A DNA stretch of 64,000 nucleotides from Tenacibaculum discolor (GTDB taxonomy: Bacteria > Bacteroidota > Bacteroidia > Flavobacteriales > Flavobacteriaceae): positions 579,576 to 643,575 of the forward strand of contig NZ_RCCS01000004.1 in NCBI RefSeq assembly GCF_003664185.1. Direction: 5' to 3'. Below, piece after piece: positions 63,201-64,000 of this stretch (position 1 is its first letter; every line of letters begins with the position of its first letter). A program made the translations under genes and the position numbers. The notes below the pieces were generated by a model. It made no database searches and was not told the origin of the DNA. It saw only the letters and a program-made list of their open reading frames with translations.

Positions 63201-64000
63201 ACTACTTATACAGTAACCGCTCCAGGAACAAATCCTGATTACAGTGGTAGCACAAGTACTACAACAGGGTTAGTATATCAATGGCAAGAACAAATTGCAG
63301 GTGCTGGAGCTTGGAATAATATTTCTAATGGAGGAATATATAGCAATGCAACTACGCCTGCATTAACCTTAACAAATCCACCAATAACAGCTTCCACTAA
63401 TAAATACAGGTTAATAGTAACAAGTACACTTAATACCTGTCAGTCTTTAACTTCTGACGAAGTATCTCTTACAATTATCCCTACTTCGGTAGGCGGAAGC
63501 ATTGCGGGAAGTACCAATGTATGTACAGGAACCAACTCAACCACACTGACATTAAGTGGAGAGACAGGAAATATCATCCGTTGGGAAAGTTCTACCGATA
63601 ACTTTACCACTGATACCGATATCGCCAATACCACCAATACCTTAACAGCGACCAACCTTACCGCTACCACGCAATACCGTGCGGTCGTACAAAGTGGAAC
63701 GTGTGCGGAAGTGACTTCTGCCACGGCAACCATTACCGTAGATCCGACTTCGGTAGGCGGAAGCATTGCGGGAAGTACCAATGTATGTACAGGAACAAAT
63801 TCAACCACACTGACATTAAGTGGAGAGACAGGAAATGTCATCCGTTGGGAAAGTTCTACCGATAACTTTACCACTGATACCGATATTGCCAATACCACCA
63901 CTACTTTAACAGCGACCAACCTTACCGCTACCACGCAATACCGTGCGGTCGTACAAAGTGGAACGTGTGCGGAAGTGACTTCTGCCACGGCAACCATTAC
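60258..64000 (+). CDS. Giant secreted adhesin-like repeat protein (3' end outside window)
   Basis: The frame is open from ATG 60258 to the window end with no stop (1247 codons visible). A signal peptide (ILYVILLTFTITSNS) precedes a Ser/Lys-rich segment. About residues 275-375 hold a VCBS-like repeat (QANGTYTYDVDETNASVTGL, YTVADAIGIKDYGILTITIN), with a second VCBS-like unit ending near 680. Calcium-binding TSP3-like repeats sit at about 685 (DPDGDGIADRLDLDDDNDG) and 870 (DSDNDGVPNHLDLDSDNDG). Ig/PKD-like domains follow, with 88-residue tandem units from residue 1076. A type IX secretion signal is expected at the unseen C-terminus. The last part has higher G+C than its surroundings. Confidence 0.85.
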   Translation, partial: MKNKSSHYHIHKSILYVILLTFTITSNSQISVKENLKKGNLNKVLSYKPLQDTKLSLSNNPLSSITSSFLIERKTKINKSRTRQKFSSSSFNMMMAAPTLDLNTITPGNNYDFQLQPTTSNVFPVTVSPNVTTDAGVLSATLNFSGIVDFPSGELLAINNGGGFDLLWLQVPVSGPFTYTIGASTIQITQLTNTSFNITETSGNPIANSEFETFLSTLFYGDLQNPYTDGVRTMDVTIFDTNGDFTTAQTIIRVYTTPPTVVDEINSISANSTGTVTGNVLANDSGSTAISVTEVDVYPSMVNNTYTTLYGTITIQANGTYTYDVDETNASVTGLKSGESLDDIISYTVADAIGIKDYGILTITINGVDEAPDAIDNTDSLTAFIDASATGNVITDSGTGGSDTVDRGLSTLVWESNFTNGETVNGKTKTIGGVGLSFTTLDPGGFGTSFNQTVDYTTNGGHTGYLIYNIDGTTNPTDDTVLVIDFDQPVFNLGFLLTDIDFSQGSSWQDQIKIEGNLDGINSTYKFVTTGGVINSGSNTFYGIGSAIPSDATGNINVFFEQPINQLRLSYNYGPNVTDPDPLGQIAGVSDVYWQGSGSVTTIRLGTTLGNLNTGNLNTSYPGTYGSIIMNPDGSYEYIVDTSNPAVAGLLVGQTLTDTFFYEISDGVSSDTANLVITINGSGTDPDGDGIADRLDLDDDNDGILDTEESLACAGTPLDLTGIGTTLTSGSYFDQDTEKIIDVTITTTGTVNEGNANGDILITQGGTATFTFSSPVTVSLKHEIGITGNFDTGDTWELTSTGEFTVADPNNDLMINSNSGGILNFDALGTISASEAWEIKTTTTSLKLDLKSGNTTSPINLALICGGFLDSDNDGVPNHLDLDSDNDGCFDAIEASENVTSGQLDGNGRIDIAAQGSIDSNGVPNLVNASGAADIGSDQGQETTGNEIVATQIQMDTQPSDSTICLGSNVIFTAAASSLSTTTYTVTAPGTNPDYSGSTSTTTGLVYQWQEQIAGAGAWNNISNGGIYSNATTPALTLTNPPITASTNKYRLIVTSTLNTCQSLTSDEVSLTIIPTSVGGSIAGSTNVCTGTNSTTLTLSGETGNIIRWESSTDNFTTDTDIANTTNTLTATNLTATTQYRAVVQSGTCAEVTSATATITVDPTSVGGSIAGSTNVCTGTNSTTLTLSGETGNVIRWESSTDNFTTDTDIANTTTTLTATNLTATTQYRAVVQSGTCAEVTSATATI
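63483..64000 (+). repeat. 264-bp tandem repeats inside the adhesin gene
   Basis: Units start at 63483 and 63747 (acttcggtaggcggaagc) and the second runs to the window end. Each encodes 88 residues beginning TSVGGSIAGSTNVCTG, with two cysteines (NVCTG and GTCAE) and RWESSTDNF. The copies differ at only a handful of bases. The antisense strand is also open, which explains the long reverse frame here. Confidence 0.9.

Noticed and set aside
63440..63997. Long antisense open frame of 185 codons on the minus strand
   Set aside because: It is a shadow of the tandem repeats of the adhesin; the plus-strand frame has a signal peptide and domains, and the antisense frame merely repeats with the same period.
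1..64000. CRISPR array
   Set aside because: No set of short direct repeats with regular unique spacers was seen; the only regular repeats are the coding 264-bp units and curlin motifs.

Overview
The window looks like chromosomal DNA of a marine-type Flavobacteriaceae (Bacteroidota), plausibly Tenacibaculum or a close relative. The genus is inferred from gene content only. Support comes from the AT-rich composition, the family promoter (TTTG, about 19 nt, TAnnTTTG) in front of many genes, typical Bacteroidota lipoprotein signals, and flavobacterial neighbourhoods (rplM-rpsI-rpsB-tsf, ftsX-DUF3098-uppP-truB, exbB-exbD-exbD).

The left two thirds are mostly core genes. Positions 1-7500 hold the end of map, a methyltransferase, apbE, an OmpA-like lipoprotein, then rplM-rpsI-rpsB-tsf and pyrH-frr. 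From 7.5 to 14.3 kb come an MMPL exporter, asnS, rpoN and a beta-barrel gene. From 14.4 to 21 kb lie a TonB-energising exb operon, asparaginase, a zinc peptidase and lepA. From 21.2 to 23.6 kb there is a small operon pairing an Lgt-like membrane protein with a radical SAM enzyme of tetraether-synthase type. Then follow dusB, a LolC/E-like permease with rbfA, and a three-gene signalling unit. At 29.7-31.5 kb sits a cassette of unknown function built around a DUF2589 protein. The block at 31.6-34.6 kb (epimerase, ftsX, DUF3098, uppP, truB) is envelope and tRNA biology. After it come a thioredoxin-like protein, an SDR threonine dehydrogenase, recX, a LytTR two-component system divergent from a TonB-type receptor, and a TetR-controlled RND tripartite efflux operon, then a polyprenyl diphosphate synthase.

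The right third is accessory. A CAT-anticodon tRNA is followed by a decayed tyrosine recombinase, the footprint of a lost integrated element. Next is a complete minus-strand curli operon: major curlin, minor curlin, CsgE carrying a CsgH-like domain, CsgF, CsgG with an added beta-barrel, and a PD40 lipoprotein. A RadC-type JAB protein follows, then 1.7 kb without convincing genes that contains a diverged duplication and strong hairpins. The window ends inside a very large secreted adhesin-like gene with VCBS-like and calcium-binding repeats and near-identical 264-bp tandem units of visibly higher G+C. Curli, the adhesin and efflux together suggest a surface-attached lifestyle.

Most interesting leads: the DUF2589 cassette with an internal terminator, the Lgt-like/radical SAM pair, the CsgH-CsgE fusion in an extended curli operon, the integrase relic beside the tRNA, and repeated promoter placements that imply leaderless mRNAs.
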